Positions 26,126-36,134 are shown, counted from the stretch's first letter. The stretch is 64,000 nt of DNA from Desmospora profundinema (GCF_031454155.1 NZ_JAVDQG010000001.1:434001-498000), one strand, 5' to 3'. Numbers and translations are program-made. The notes: a model not told the origin generated them from the letters alone.

Positions 26126-27175
26126 TCAAAAAAGAGACAACTTCCGCAGTTTCAAGGCTACCTGATCCCCAGTCTTAATCTGAAGCTCGGCGTATTCCTC
26201 CCGGTGCAACTCTGCCAAAATACGTTCCTTGTTATCCATGCGTCTCAATTCCAAACGAACAGTGGGGCCGATGGGGTGGATGTAAACCACTTCCGCTGCT
26301 AAATCTGCTTCCTTACTTTGGGGAACAATGACTACATCGTGCGGACGAACAAAGCCGACAATGCTCTCACCGTTCGCTAGCTTGTTTTCCGGAGCACTAA
26401 CCTGAATGGGACCCAATCGAGCTACCCCTTCTTCTACTCTGCCATGAAAGACGTTTGCACTTCCCAAAAAATCGAAGACAAACGGATTGATCGGGTTTTG
26501 GTACACATCTTCCGGTGTTCCAGCTTGTTCAATCTTTCCATGATTCATAACAACGACTCGATCTGCCAGCTCCAAGGCTTCCTCCTGGTCATGAGTGACG
26601 AACACGGTTGTAATGGACAATTCTTCATGCAAACGTCGCAACCATTGCCTAAGATCCCGCCGCACTTTGGTATCCAATGCTCCAAATGGCTCATCCAGAA
26701 GCAGCACCTTGGGCTCAACAGCCAATGCCCGTGCCAACGCCACCCGTTGCCGTTGACCGCCGGACAATTGATCCGGATATCGCTCCGCTAAGCCGGTTAA
26801 TTGGACTAAATCAAGCAACTCCAACACTCTCGATTTTATTTCCCTCTGGGATGGACGGACTCGCCTAGGTCGGACACGTAAACCGAATGCGATGTTTTCA
26901 AATACCGACAGATGTCGAAATAACGCATAGTGTTGAAACACAAAACCAACCTGACGATCTCGGGCACCGTGGTGCGTAACAGGAATTCCGTTAATGTGAA
27001 TCTCTCCTTGATCGGGGTGTTCCAATCCTGCGATCACCCTCAGCAACGTCGTTTTTCCCGACCCGGAAGGACCCAACAATGCCACCAATTCCCCCGCCGC
27101 CACTTGTAACGAAACCTTATGGAGAGCATAAAAGGTGCCAAACTGTTTAGTCACTTGATCAATATGGATTTTCAT
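26126..27175 (-). CDS. cysA: Sulfate/thiosulfate ABC transporter ATPase
   Basis: 349 residues from the ATG at 27175. Walker [19 protein letters not shown], signature [16 protein letters not shown] and Walker [20 protein letters not shown] are followed by a C-terminal TOBE-like regulatory domain ([13 protein letters not shown]). It powers sulfate import with CysT and CysW. It is the last gene of the sbp-cysT-cysW-cysA operon, 5 nt after cysW. It may also serve ModB, which has no ATPase gene nearby. Confidence 0.94.
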   Translation of the reverse strand: MKIHIDQVTKQFGTFYALHKVSLQVAAGELVALLGPSGSGKTTLLRVIAGLEHPDQGEIHINGIPVTHHGARDRQVGFVFQHYALFRHLSVFENIAFGLRVRPRRVRPSQREIKSRVLELLDLVQLTGLAERYPDQLSGGQRQRVALARALAVEPKVLLLDEPFGALDTKVRRDLRQWLRRLHEELSITTVFVTHDQEEALELADRVVVMNHGKIEQAGTPEDVYQNPINPFVFDFLGSANVFHGRVEEGVARLGPIQVSAPENKLANGESIVGFVRPHDVVIVPQSKEADLAAEVVYIHPIGPTVRLELRRMDNKERILAELHREEYAELQIKTGDQVALKLRKLSLF

Positions 27176-27180
27176 CCCTT

Positions 27181-28077
27181 TCACTCCTTCACTGCTTTCA
27201 TCCATCCCGGAGTTCCACGGGCGGCTTTCCACTCCACTATGTTCTTGGCGACCAATGTCACCAAGGCCAACAATGTGAGAAGCGAAGCCACCGCGAACGA
27301 AGCGGTAAACAGATATTCGTTATAGAGAATTTCCACATGGAGCGGCACCGTATTTGTCAGCCCTCGAATGTGTCCGGAAACTACCGATACAGCCCCGAAT
27401 TCTCCCATCGCCCTCGCGTTGCAAAGAATGACCCCATACAAAAGCCCCCACTTGATATTGGGTAACGTCACTCTCCAGAAGGTTTGCCAGCCGCTCGCCC
27501 CTAAACTGACAGCAGCCTCTTCATCATCGGTTCCTTGAGACTGCATCAGTGGAATCAACGTCCGGGCCACAAAGGGAAACGTAACAAACAACGTCGCTAG
27601 TACAATTCCCGGAACGGCAAAAATAATCTCGATTCCTCGATCAGCCAACCATGCACCCCACCACCCTTGGGCTCCAAAGAGCAATACAAATATCAATCCC
27701 GCAATCACGGGCGAAATCGAAAAGGGTAAATCAATCAGACTGATGAGAACCTGCTTGCCCCGGAAAGAAAACTTGGCAATGGCCCAGGAAGCAACCACTC
27801 CAAAAACCAGGTTGATCGGAACAACAATAGCAGCCGTCAGCAGAGTCAACCGAATCGCCGCCAGTGCATCAGGATCCTGGATCGCCTGTGTATAACCAAA
27901 CCACCCCTGCTTAAATGCCTCGACAAAAATGATGGCCAGCGGGGCGATCAAAAACAGGCTTAAAAAGAGGACGGCCACTGTAGTCAGGATCCATGGAACC
28001 GAGGACTTTGCCAGAGACAATCGTCTCTGAGACGGCGTTGCCTTTGGTCGCATGGGCGAAATGTTGGGATTTGTCAT
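27181..28077 (-). CDS. cysW: Sulfate ABC transporter permease CysW
   Basis: 298 residues from the ATG at 28077, one nucleotide after the cysT stop, with GGAAAGGGG upstream. Six membrane helices; the EAA loop [22 protein letters not shown] and the CysW-like [35 protein letters not shown] are clear. It forms the channel with CysT. A longer frame to 28134 overlaps cysT and lacks a site. Confidence 0.93.
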   Translation of the reverse strand: MTNPNISPMRPKATPSQRRLSLAKSSVPWILTTVAVLFLSLFLIAPLAIIFVEAFKQGWFGYTQAIQDPDALAAIRLTLLTAAIVVPINLVFGVVASWAIAKFSFRGKQVLISLIDLPFSISPVIAGLIFVLLFGAQGWWGAWLADRGIEIIFAVPGIVLATLFVTFPFVARTLIPLMQSQGTDDEEAAVSLGASGWQTFWRVTLPNIKWGLLYGVILCNARAMGEFGAVSVVSGHIRGLTNTVPLHVEILYNEYLFTASFAVASLLTLLALVTLVAKNIVEWKAARGTPGWMKAVKE

Positions 28078-28078
28078 G

Positions 28079-28927
28079 CTACTGTGCCCCTTTCCATCGG
28101 GATTTCCGCTGTTCCTGCAAGGTTTGGAAGCCATTGATAATAATCAATAGAACAAAGGAGATCGACAGCATGACCAAAGCGACTGCTGCTGCCCCCGTAT
28201 AATCAAATTGCTCCAGTTTTGTCATGATGATCAGCGGGGCAATCTCCGTTTTTAGCGGCATATTGCCGGAGATAAACACCACCGATCCATACTCACCCAG
28301 CGCTCGGGAAAACGCCAGAACAAAACCGGTAACTACTGCTGGAAACAACTCCGGCAATATCACTCGAAAGAAGGTTTGGCGGGGAGTCGCTCCCAAAGAC
28401 AAGGCCGCCTCTTCCACCTCTCGACTAATAGATTGTAATACCGGCTGAACCGTCCGCACCACAAAAGGTAATCCGATGAAAACAAGAGCAACCGTAATTC
28501 CGATGGGGGTAAACGCAACTTGGATTCCAAAGGGGTCCAACCACCGCCCTAACCAACCATTGGAGGTATAAAGAGAGGTGAGTGCAATCCCGGCAACAGC
28601 CGTTGGCAAGGCAAAGGGCAAGTCAACCAAACCGTCCATCAACTTTTTTCCCGGAAACCGATAGCGAACCAACACCCATGCCACTAATACTCCAAATATG
28701 ACGTTAATGCCAGCAGCAGCCAAAGCAGTCAACAAGCTCAACCGATAGGATGCGACAACACGCGGTTCTGTGACCACACTCCAAAAATCGGACCAGCCGA
28801 GGCTGGCCGTTATAACAAAAATGGCGGACAAGGGGATCAATACAATCAGCGTGACATAAAGAAGGGTAAAGCCCATTGCCGGCCCGAAACCAGGCAACGG
28901 GCTGATACGCCAGCTTTTTTGATTCAT
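28079..28927 (-). CDS. cysT: Sulfate ABC transporter permease CysT
   Basis: 282 residues, six membrane helices. The EAA loop is [22 protein letters not shown], and [29 protein letters not shown] is typical of CysT (CysU). It is 14 nt after sbp and joins CysW one nucleotide before that gene starts. It conducts sulfate or thiosulfate across the membrane. Confidence 0.94.
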   Translation of the reverse strand: MNQKSWRISPLPGFGPAMGFTLLYVTLIVLIPLSAIFVITASLGWSDFWSVVTEPRVVASYRLSLLTALAAAGINVIFGVLVAWVLVRYRFPGKKLMDGLVDLPFALPTAVAGIALTSLYTSNGWLGRWLDPFGIQVAFTPIGITVALVFIGLPFVVRTVQPVLQSISREVEEAALSLGATPRQTFFRVILPELFPAVVTGFVLAFSRALGEYGSVVFISGNMPLKTEIAPLIIMTKLEQFDYTGAAAVALVMLSISFVLLIIINGFQTLQEQRKSRWKGAQ

Positions 28928-28941
28928 TTGGGATCGCTCCT

Positions 28942-29961
28942 CTAATTCCGAAGGTAAATTTGGTCAAAGGTACCGCCATCATCAAAATGCCGTTGTTGAG
29001 CCTGTCTCCAACCGCCAAAAATGTCGTCCACCGTGATCAGCTTTAAATCTGGAAATTGATCTTTATATTTCTCCTGTACTTCCGGATCAATGGGGCGATA
29101 ATAATGCTTGGCTGCCAATTCCTGTCCCTCCTTGGAGTACAAATATTCCAGGTATGCTTTCGCGACCGCGCGCGTTCCTTTTTTGTCCACCACCTGATCG
29201 ACGATGGTAACCGGTGGCTCCGCCAAAATGCTGAGGGAAGGCACAACGATCTCCAACTGATCGTTCCCTAATTCATTTTGGGCAAGGAACGCTTCATTTT
29301 CCCAAGCCAGCAAAACATCTCCGATCCCTCGTTCCACAAAGGTGGTGGTAGAACCCCGGGCACCCGAATCTAATACCGGAACATTTTTATACAACTGCCG
29401 GACAAAGTCCTCCGCTTTGGCTTCGTCTCCCTCATAGTTTTCCATTGCATACGCCCATGCGGCGAGATAATTCCAACGGGCTCCCCCGGATGTTTTCGGA
29501 TTAGGTGTAATCACTTCCACATCCTTTCGGATCAGATCATCCCAATCTTCGATCTTTTTTGGATTTCCTTTGCGGACGAGAAATACGATGGTCGACGTAT
29601 AAGGGGAGCTGTTGTGATCCAAGCGTTCTTGCCATCCATCCTTCAGCCTTCCTTTTTCCTGGATTGCATCGATATCATAAGCTAACGCCAGTGTGACCAC
29701 ATCCGCACCCAAACCATCGATGACGGAACGTGCTTGTTTTCCGGATCCTCCATGGGATTGCCTGATTGAAACGGACTGTCCGGTCTTTTCCTTCCAATGC
29801 TTAGTGAACACTTGGTTATATTCCTGATAAAACTCCCGTGTCGGGTCATAGGACACATTAAGCAGCTCTACAGTCCCTTTTCCGTCTTGTGAACCTCCTC
29901 CAGAGCAGCCAACCAACACTACTAATCCCAATACGATGAGCAAGAACCGATACTTTTTCAA
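28942..29961 (-). CDS. sbp: Sulfate-binding lipoprotein
   Basis: About 339 residues. I prefer the TTG at 29961, 9 nt after GGAG, which gives [19 protein letters not shown] with lipobox LVGC; another TTG at 29967 is only 3 nt from the site. The mature protein has [32 protein letters not shown] and [19 protein letters not shown], the sulfate-contacting motifs of the Sbp/CysP family. It captures sulfate outside the cell for the CysTWA transporter and is preceded by a structured leader. Confidence 0.93.
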   Translation of the reverse strand: MKKYRFLLIVLGLVVLVGCSGGGSQDGKGTVELLNVSYDPTREFYQEYNQVFTKHWKEKTGQSVSIRQSHGGSGKQARSVIDGLGADVVTLALAYDIDAIQEKGRLKDGWQERLDHNSSPYTSTIVFLVRKGNPKKIEDWDDLIRKDVEVITPNPKTSGGARWNYLAAWAYAMENYEGDEAKAEDFVRQLYKNVPVLDSGARGSTTTFVERGIGDVLLAWENEAFLAQNELGNDQLEIVVPSLSILAEPPVTIVDQVVDKKGTRAVAKAYLEYLYSKEGQELAAKHYYRPIDPEVQEKYKDQFPDLKLITVDDIFGGWRQAQQRHFDDGGTFDQIYLRN

Positions 29962-29969
29962 GAACAATC

Positions 29970-30120
29970 TCTCCTTTCAGGTGAAGACCCATTAAAATCC
30001 TTTTTAAAAATCGAGAGCCCTCACCCCCTCTGCCATCGGCAAAGGGGAAGAGGGCCTCCGTTGGAACGGTCAGCAAACTCTGATAATGCCTATATGTTTA
30101 GTTGAGATTGAATCATATTT
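29970..30120 (-). promoter_or_regulatory. Structured leader of the sulfate operon, possible attenuator
   Basis: On the minus strand a long hairpin (about 30013-30057: GCCCTC pairing with GAGGGC around an inner stem with loop GAT) is followed by TCTCGATTTTT. This resembles an intrinsic terminator lying between the probable promoter and sbp. I see neither the S-box core nor a T-box specifier/GGTGG element, so the controlling signal is unknown. Confidence 0.5.
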
Positions 30121-30239
30121 TAGTGCTTTTCTTATCCACTGTCAACAGCTTTTAGGCTCCTTCAACAGTATATGTAGGCGTTTATCATGCGACATAGGCG
30201 TACACCCAAAAAATGGCGTAAAAAAAGTCCGTCAACATA
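30121..30239. other. Intergenic stretch without recognised feature
   Basis: AT-rich sequence between the sulfate operon leader and the panD terminator. I see no gene here. Confidence 0.5.
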
Positions 30240-30243
30240 GAAA

Positions 30244-30281
30244 AAGGCAAGACACCACCATTCCGTGCCGTGCCTTACCTT
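30244..30281 (-). terminator. Terminator of the pan operon
   Basis: A 12-bp stem with two G-U pairs (AAGGTAAGGCAC / GTGTCTTGCCTT on the minus strand), followed by TTTTC. Confidence 0.8.
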
Positions 30282-30309
30282 TTATGAATATGAGACCTGT
30301 TTACATTTT

Positions 30310-30693
30310 TTAACGAACCAACCCGTGTACTTCCGTTCCCATCCACTCTACCACTTGGTTGTTTTCCCCCATAATGGCCACCTTGGGATGGTAGTGGCGG
30401 GCTTCCGCCTCATCCATCATCGCATAGGAGATGATGATGACCGTATCACCGGGCTGGACCAATCGGGCGGCGGCCCCGTTTAAGCAGATGGTCCCGCTGC
30501 CGCGGGGGCCCGGGATGACGTAAGTTTCGAGTCGGGCGCCGTTGTTGTTGTTGACGATTTGCACTTTTTCATTAGGCCAGATATCCACTTTTTCCATGAG
30601 GTCCTCATCGATGGTGACACTGCCCACATAGTTAAGATTGGCTTCCGTCACCGTCGCCCGGTGGATTTTGGATTTCATCATGTTGCGGAGCAT
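30310..30693 (-). CDS. panD: Aspartate 1-decarboxylase precursor
   Basis: 127 residues starting [29 protein letters not shown]. The pyruvoyl enzyme matures by self-cleavage between G24 and S25, and both residues are present. It makes beta-alanine from aspartate for pantothenate synthesis. It is the last gene of panB-panC-panD, 6 nt after panC, and a terminator follows. Confidence 0.96.
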   Translation of the reverse strand: MLRNMMKSKIHRATVTEANLNYVGSVTIDEDLMEKVDIWPNEKVQIVNNNNGARLETYVIPGPRGSGTICLNGAAARLVQPGDTVIIISYAMMDEAEARHYHPKVAIMGENNQVVEWMGTEVHGLVR

Positions 30694-30699
30694 GCGGTT

Positions 30700-31551
30700 T
30701 CACTCCCTTCCCTGCCAAATGCGGTTGTCGATTAAGCGTGTGGAACCGACACGAGCCGCCACCGCGGCTAAGACGAATTCTTCTTTATGAAAAGATTCCA
30801 CCGGTTCCAGTCCCGGATAAGTCAATACCTCGGCGTAATCCAATTCCACTCCCGGTTCCGAAGTGATGGTTTCCCTGAGGTAACGGGCCGCCTCCGTTCC
30901 CCGCTGCCACTCTCCCGTTTTCCAGCGGCGTGTCGCTTCTTCCAAAGACCGATTCAGGATCAGCGCCCGCTCTCGTTCGGATGGAGAAAGGTACACATTG
31001 CGGGAACTCATCGCCAAGCCGTCCGGTTCCCGCAGCGTGGGGCAGGGAACGATGGTGACAGGCATGTGCAAATCCTCCACCATACGCTGAATCACCGCCA
31101 CTTGCTGGGCGTCTTTTAAGCCGAAGTAAGCGCGGTCCGGCTGAATCAGATGGAACAGCTTGGTTACCACCGTCGCCACTCCGTCGAAGTGGCCCGGACG
31201 GGAAGCCCCGCACAGCCGGTCCGTCAACCCTGATACGGTTACCTTCGTTATGGAAGGCCGAGGCAGCATCTCCTCCCGGGTGGGAGCAAACACACCATCA
31301 GCCCCCGCTTCCTTTACCAGCGAAACATCTCGTTCCAAATCCCGAGGATAGCGTTCAAAATCTTCTCCAGGTCCAAACTGCAACGGATTCACATAAATGG
31401 ATACGATAACGGTTTTGCATTCTTTCCGCGCCTGGCGGATTAAGCTGAGATGTCCTTCGTGCAGAGAGCCCATGGTCGGAATGAATCCCACCGGTTGGGG
31501 GACGCCGGACCGGTACTGCCGCAAACGGTCCCGGTCATAAATCACTTCCAT
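30700..31551 (-). CDS. panC: Pantothenate synthetase
   Basis: 283 residues from the ATG at 31551 (TGGAGGGAG upstream), overlapping the panB end by 17 nt. GFIPTMGSLHEGHLSLI holds the HIGH-type ATP motif; VSIYVNPLQFGPGEDFERYPRDLERD and GLKDAQQVAVIQRM are pantoate and ATP binding. It joins pantoate and beta-alanine. A longer frame to 31608 lies inside panB. Confidence 0.95.
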   Translation of the reverse strand: MEVIYDRDRLRQYRSGVPQPVGFIPTMGSLHEGHLSLIRQARKECKTVIVSIYVNPLQFGPGEDFERYPRDLERDVSLVKEAGADGVFAPTREEMLPRPSITKVTVSGLTDRLCGASRPGHFDGVATVVTKLFHLIQPDRAYFGLKDAQQVAVIQRMVEDLHMPVTIVPCPTLREPDGLAMSSRNVYLSPSERERALILNRSLEEATRRWKTGEWQRGTEAARYLRETITSEPGVELDYAEVLTYPGLEPVESFHKEEFVLAAVAARVGSTRLIDNRIWQGRE

Positions 31552-32407
31552 CGGATGTTCTCCCTCCATAAAGCCCTTCCATGACAGCAGGGTCCAGACG
31601 AAACACATGCTCCTCTGTCGGAAACCGACCGGACTTTACTTCCTCCACAAAAGAGTGGACCCCCTGCCGGGCGGCTTCCCCGATGGAAGCGTACGTTTTA
31701 ACAAAGGAAGGAACCCGCCCTCCACTGCCATATCCCAACAAATCGTGATACACCAGCACTTGACCGTCACATCCGCGCCCGGCCCCGATCCCGATCGTGG
31801 GAATCGTCAGTTCCTGGCTGATCCGTTGGGCCAGCTCTTCAGGCACGCATTCCAACACCAGTGCGAACACTCCTGCCGCTTCCAGTGTTTGTGCTTCTTC
31901 CAGCAGTCTTTGAGCCGTCTCCGAATCTTTTCCTTGGATACGATAACCGCCCAATTGGTGAACCGACTGGGGGGTCAGACCGATGTGTCCCATCACCGGA
32001 ATTCCCGCTGCTACACAGGCTTCAATTCCGGATAGAACCGCATGGGCTCCTTCCACCTTTACCGCTTGGGCACCCCCTTCTTGCAGCAGGCGTGCCGCCG
32101 CCTTTAACACCTCGTCTTTCTGGAGATGGGCGGTTAAAAAGGGCAGATCCGTCACCACCAACGCCCGTTGGGATTTTCTTGACACCGCTTTCGTGTGATG
32201 CGTCATCTCCTCCATCGTGACGGGAACCGTGGAATCATACCCCAGCACCACCATCCCCAATGAATCCCCCACCAGCAGGACATCGGCCCCGCCCGCTTCC
32301 GCCACAGCGGCTGAAGGGGCATCATAAGCCGTCACCATCGCAATGGGCTCGTTTTGTTCTTTCATCTTTTGCAGAGTCGTCACCGTTACCCGTTTGGTTG
32401 CAGCCAT
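31535..32407 (-). CDS. panB: 3-methyl-2-oxobutanoate hydroxymethyltransferase
   Basis: 290 residues. VTAYDAPSAAVAEAGGADVLLVGDSLGMV carries the metal ligands, and GHIGLTPQSVHQLGGYRIQGK is the family signature. It adds a one-carbon unit to 2-oxoisovalerate as the first step of pantothenate synthesis. The ribosome site AAAAGGAGAGG belongs to a repeat element (32415-32458) that also precedes birA, ypjB and aroA. Confidence 0.95.
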   Translation of the reverse strand: MAATKRVTVTTLQKMKEQNEPIAMVTAYDAPSAAVAEAGGADVLLVGDSLGMVVLGYDSTVPVTMEEMTHHTKAVSRKSQRALVVTDLPFLTAHLQKDEVLKAAARLLQEGGAQAVKVEGAHAVLSGIEACVAAGIPVMGHIGLTPQSVHQLGGYRIQGKDSETAQRLLEEAQTLEAAGVFALVLECVPEELAQRISQELTIPTIGIGAGRGCDGQVLVYHDLLGYGSGGRVPSFVKTYASIGEAARQGVHSFVEEVKSGRFPTEEHVFRLDPAVMEGLYGGRTSDGSDL

Positions 32408-32414
32408 TCATCAA

Positions 32415-32483
32415 CCTCTCCTTTTGGGAGCTCCCCCCGGTTGTTTTCCTAAAAGGGCAGCCCCGTGTTGTTGTCCGGGAGGC
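32415..32483 (-). repeat. SD-carrying leader repeat upstream of panB (one full and one partial unit)
   Basis: Read on the minus strand, GCCCTTTTAGGAAAACAA...GGGGGGAGCTCCCAAAAGGAGAGG ends 7 nt before the panB ATG. A partial unit (GCCTCCCGGACAACAACACGGGGCT) lies in front of it. The pattern matches copies at 33694, 51779 and 59504. The inner hairpin GGGAGCTCCC replaces GGGCTTCGCCC. Confidence 0.7.
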
Positions 32484-32496
32484 AGAGGCTGACATC

Positions 32497-32535
32497 AAAA
32501 AACGCCTGGCAGCCACGACGGGACCGCAAGGCGTT
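32497..32535 (-). terminator. Terminator of birA or attenuator of the pan operon
   Basis: AACGCCT / AGGCGTT with a 21-nt loop, followed on the minus strand by TTTTTTGATG. It lies between birA and panB. Confidence 0.7.
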
Positions 32536-32709
32536 GGATTGCCAACTCACCTCTGTCTCCGTCCCTAAGGGCTCGAAGCAGGATCATAACCATTTACGGC
32601 TAATCGGTTGCCATCATTCACCCAACCGTCGTGCGACTCCTTCCATTAGGATGCCGCCGACACTTTAAGGGTAAACCATTTCGTCAAGAAAGACAATGTT
32701 CTTTCATTT
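32536..32709 (-). other. birA-panB intergenic segment, possibly structured leader
   Basis: No gene is seen. On the minus strand a CGGTTG / CAACCG stem occurs at about 32605-32630, ahead of the terminator at 32497. Pan-motif RNAs are known upstream of panB in Firmicutes, but I cannot confirm one by eye. Confidence 0.3.
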
Positions 32710-33693
32710 TCAAACGTCGATATCCGATGAGAAAATCGGGATCTTAGTATCTCCCTGCCGCAAGATCAGCGCTCCTGTCGGATCTAATCCGATCGCTTCC
32801 CCTGTTACTTCCCCATGGGGAGTATGCGCACGGATGGTGGTACCCAACATCGCTGCATATTCTTCCCACAAAATCCGGATCGGTTCAAAACCGTGGGTGA
32901 GGAAACCTTCATAAATCCCTTCCAACTCCTTCAGAATCGCCGTGATCAGTTCCACACGACGATAGGTGCGTCCACCGGCAATCGCCAGCGAAGTCCCTTT
33001 CCCCTTCAACTCTTCCGGCCAGAAGTCGGGAGTGACGTTGACATTGATCCCCATTCCCAACACGACGTATTGAACTTGATCCTGCTCTCCCCGCAACTCC
33101 GTGAGGATTCCACAAATCTTTTTCCCGTCAATTAACAGATCATTGGGCCACTTGATGCGAATATCCAGCCCGGTCACTCGGCGCAACGCTCGGGTCACCG
33201 CCACGGAAGCCATCAGGGTGAGTTGGGGCGCCTGAGTCAAGGGAATGGCGGGGCGCAATACCAGACTCATCCAAATACCGCTGTAAGGAGGAGAATGCCA
33301 GATACGTCCCAGGCGTCCCCGCCCCTGTGTCTGCTCCTCCGTAATCACCAGTGATCCCTCTGCCGCTCCCTCACGCGCCCACTCATGAGCCAGAGGCTGG
33401 GTGGAGGCAACTTGACGCCAGTATCGGATCTCTTTTCCAAAACGGCGCGTGTGGAGCTCCGGCTTAATCTCCTCCGGAGCCACCCGGTCCGGTCGATAAA
33501 CCAGCCGATATCCGCTGCGAGGGCGTGCTTCAATCTGATATCCCTCTTTGCGCAGCTCCTCGATGTGTTTCCAGATCGCCGTTCGACTGCAATTGACACG
33601 CTGGCTGATCTCTTCCCCCGACACATAGGAATCACCATGCTCCAACAGCAGGGCCAGCAATGATTCACGAATCCGGTTTGCCAATGCGTCCAC
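32710..33693 (-). CDS. birA: Biotin-protein ligase / biotin operon repressor
   Basis: 327 residues from a GTG. An N-terminal winged helix (GEEISQRVNCSRTAIWKHIEELRKEGYQIEA) is followed by the ligase core with TQGRGRLGRIWHSPPYSGIW and IKWPNDLLIDGKKICGIL. It biotinylates carboxylases and, with its HTH, can repress biotin genes. It lies 27 nt after cca; the gap is formed by a copy of the SD-carrying repeat. Confidence 0.95.
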   Translation of the reverse strand: MDALANRIRESLLALLLEHGDSYVSGEEISQRVNCSRTAIWKHIEELRKEGYQIEARPRSGYRLVYRPDRVAPEEIKPELHTRRFGKEIRYWRQVASTQPLAHEWAREGAAEGSLVITEEQTQGRGRLGRIWHSPPYSGIWMSLVLRPAIPLTQAPQLTLMASVAVTRALRRVTGLDIRIKWPNDLLIDGKKICGILTELRGEQDQVQYVVLGMGINVNVTPDFWPEELKGKGTSLAIAGGRTYRRVELITAILKELEGIYEGFLTHGFEPIRILWEEYAAMLGTTIRAHTPHGEVTGEAIGLDPTGALILRQGDTKIPIFSSDIDV

Positions 33694-33741
33694 CTTCCTC
33701 TTCCTCGGGCGAAGCCCCCCTCATTGTCGCCCTGATCGGGC
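33694..33741 (-). repeat. SD-carrying leader repeat between cca and birA
   Basis: Minus-strand reading: GCCCGATCAGGGCGACAATGA, then a GGGCTTCGCCC hairpin, then GAGGAAGAGGAAG before the birA GTG. The repeat includes the last seven cca codons and its stop. Confidence 0.75.
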
Positions 33742-34950
33742 TAAATCTATCAACGCCTGCTCGTTATTAGGAATTTGCCCCAGAGCCACTTGTTCTAGTA
33801 AAAACTCCAACATCGGTTTCAGCCACGGGCCTGGTTGAAGCTCCAAAGCATCAGCCAGTACCCGTCCATCGACTGCCAGGTCTTCACGGCGCTGAACAGG
33901 CATCTCCTTCCACCAAGTCGCCACTTGCCGTTCCAGCTGTTTGGCCGTTTCCGGTTCCAGTCGGCCCAATGCGGACAAAAGGGAAATCGCCTGCTGGTAA
34001 CCTTCCCCACCAATGTCCAACATCCGCCTTTTTGCTTCCTCTTCTTCGAGAGGCACAGAACTGGCGGCGGCAATCCGGGCGATGACGGCAATCCGCTTTA
34101 CCCTGCGTCCCGGCAGACGCAAGGAGCGCAACCGTCTACCCATCCTTTCCTCATCTACACCACATGCAAACAGAAAAAAAGCCCAGCGGACATCCGAATG
34201 AGAAAGCGCATCCAGACCTGATAAAGGGTGGAGCGGCTCATTTGCCACTCCTTCTCCATCCCATGCGCAAAACGGAGGCAGGTAGCGAAACAATTGGTGC
34301 TTCCACAGGAGGACGGCTCCGTAAGCAGGGTGCGGAGCCGTCCACATTTTGTCTAACTCCGCTGCTACCCGTTCCACCGCCAATGGCTGCAACCGATCCC
34401 GGCAGGCGGAAATCGCTGATTCGGTCATCGGATCGATGGCAAAGCCCAGCTGAGCCGCGAAGCGGACGGCTCGTACCATCCGAAGCGCATCTTCTGTAAA
34501 TCGCTCCGTCGGTTGCCCCACAGCCCGAATCCTTCCCCGCTCCAGATCTTTCCTTCCATCGAAAGGATCGATGATCTGCCCCCGTCGATCTTCCGCCATC
34601 GCGTTTATGGTGAAATCCCGCCGTGCCAAATCTTCTTCCAAACGGGAAACAAACCGGACTTCATCCGGACGGCGATGGTCGGAGTATCCCGCCTCCCGCC
34701 GAAAGGTGGTCACTTCTATCGGTGTTCCCACCGCCGTCACCGTTACCGTTCCGTGGCTCAGCCCGGTGGGAGCCGTTCTCGGAAATAACACCATCACCTG
34801 TTCCGGGTGGGCATCGGTTGCCACGTCGTAATCCGATGGCTCTGCTCCCCTCAAACGATCACGTACAGACCCTCCTACCAAAAACGCCTGGTGGCCGGCT
34901 TCCTCCAGTATTTCCATGATTCGATGGGCAGCATCCCAGCCGGTCGGCAT
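33721..34950 (-). CDS. cca: CCA-adding tRNA nucleotidyltransferase
   Basis: 409 residues from the ATG at 34950 with AAAGGAGGATCGCG upstream. LVGGSVRDRLRGAEPSDYDVATDAHPEQV is the class II nucleotidyltransferase signature with its catalytic DxD, followed by RRDFTINAMAEDRRGQIIDPFDG. It adds or repairs the tRNA 3' CCA. A longer frame to 35124 lies within bshA. The C-terminal residues ARSGRQ are encoded by a repeat element. Confidence 0.95.
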   Translation of the reverse strand: MPTGWDAAHRIMEILEEAGHQAFLVGGSVRDRLRGAEPSDYDVATDAHPEQVMVLFPRTAPTGLSHGTVTVTAVGTPIEVTTFRREAGYSDHRRPDEVRFVSRLEEDLARRDFTINAMAEDRRGQIIDPFDGRKDLERGRIRAVGQPTERFTEDALRMVRAVRFAAQLGFAIDPMTESAISACRDRLQPLAVERVAAELDKMWTAPHPAYGAVLLWKHQLFRYLPPFCAWDGEGVANEPLHPLSGLDALSHSDVRWAFFLFACGVDEERMGRRLRSLRLPGRRVKRIAVIARIAAASSVPLEEEEAKRRMLDIGGEGYQQAISLLSALGRLEPETAKQLERQVATWWKEMPVQRREDLAVDGRVLADALELQPGPWLKPMLEFLLEQVALGQIPNNEQALIDLARSGRQ

Positions 34951-34963
34951 CGCGATCCTCCTT

Positions 34964-36082
34964 TCACGTCTCCACCACGTTCTGATATAACCGCTCATAC
35001 TGGTCTGCGATCTTTTCCCCGCAAAAACGATCCCGTGCCCGTTGCAAGCCTGCTTCCGAAAACCGACGGTACAGATCTCCATCAGACAGCAACCGGATGG
35101 CATCACGGGCCATGCTGTCCACATCGCCTACAGGCGAGAGAAACCCAGTCTCTCCCTGCCCTACCACTTCTGGAATCCCCCCCGCTTCCGAACCGACCGT
35201 CGGTACTCCGCACGCCATCGCTTCCAACGCTACCAGACCAAAGCTCTCTTTCTCAGAAGGCAAAAGCAACAGGTCGGCCAGAGAAACCAAACGGGCAACT
35301 TCATCCTGCTTTCCCAGGAAACAGACCTGGGATTCCACCTTCAATTCCTTGGCCAGTTGGACGGATCGGGACAACTCCGGTCCCTCCCCCACTAAAATCA
35401 AGCGGGATGGAACCGTTCGCTGTACTTTTTCAAAGGTGCGAATCACATCGGGAACCCGCTTCACCCCGCGGAAATTGGAAATATGCAAAAGAATCTTTTC
35501 GTGAGGAGCGGCGTATTTGGGGCGGATATCGGAAACATCCAACGGACGGTAGATCCGTTGATCTACAAAATTATAAATGCGATGTAAGGGATTTTGAATG
35601 CACAACAGATCCGCCGTCTGCCGAATCAAACTGTCCGAAACAGCGGTCACCGCATCACTCTGATTAATACCAAAACAGATGATGTCCTTTAAGGACGGAT
35701 CTTCACCCAGAACCGTGATATCCGTGCCGTGAAGCGTGGTTACTACTTTCAGCCAATCCCCCACCATTTCCTTTGCCAAATAGGCGCAAATGGCATGAGG
35801 GACTGCATAATGAACGTGAATCAAGTCCAACCGGTGCATCTTCGCTACCTGAGCCATCCGGCTGGCCAATGCCAAATCGTAGGGAGGATAACGAAAAACC
35901 GCGTAACGGTTGGCCTCCACTTCATGATAATGGATGTTGTGGTAAAACCGGCCCAGGCGAAAGGGCATATCATACGTGATAAAGTGGACCTGATGACCCC
36001 GTTCCGCCATCAGCTTGCCCAACTCCGTCGCGACCACTCCGGAACCGCCGTGACTGGGATAACAGGTAATTCCGATTCGCAT
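34964..36082 (-). CDS. bshA: Bacillithiol synthesis glycosyltransferase
   Basis: 372 residues, GT-B fold of family GT4: MRIGITCYPSHGGSGVVATELGKLMAERGHQVHFIT at the start and KESFGLVALEAMACGVPTVGSEAGGIPEV for UDP-sugar binding. It joins N-acetylglucosamine to malate, the first step of bacillithiol. It lies 13 nt before cca and 52 nt after bshB1, in the same order as in Bacillus. Confidence 0.95.
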   Translation of the reverse strand: MRIGITCYPSHGGSGVVATELGKLMAERGHQVHFITYDMPFRLGRFYHNIHYHEVEANRYAVFRYPPYDLALASRMAQVAKMHRLDLIHVHYAVPHAICAYLAKEMVGDWLKVVTTLHGTDITVLGEDPSLKDIICFGINQSDAVTAVSDSLIRQTADLLCIQNPLHRIYNFVDQRIYRPLDVSDIRPKYAAPHEKILLHISNFRGVKRVPDVIRTFEKVQRTVPSRLILVGEGPELSRSVQLAKELKVESQVCFLGKQDEVARLVSLADLLLLPSEKESFGLVALEAMACGVPTVGSEAGGIPEVVGQGETGFLSPVGDVDSMARDAIRLLSDGDLYRRFSEAGLQRARDRFCGEKIADQYERLYQNVVET

Positions 36083-36134
36083 ATGAAGGCTCCTTCCTCT
36101 TCCCCCGGCGCGTCTGCTCCTATGCCCCTTTGCA

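Noticed and set aside
29970-30120. SAM-I (S-box) or T-box riboswitch before the sulfate operon
   Set aside because: The conserved core sequences of both are absent by eye; only a terminator-like hairpin is visible.
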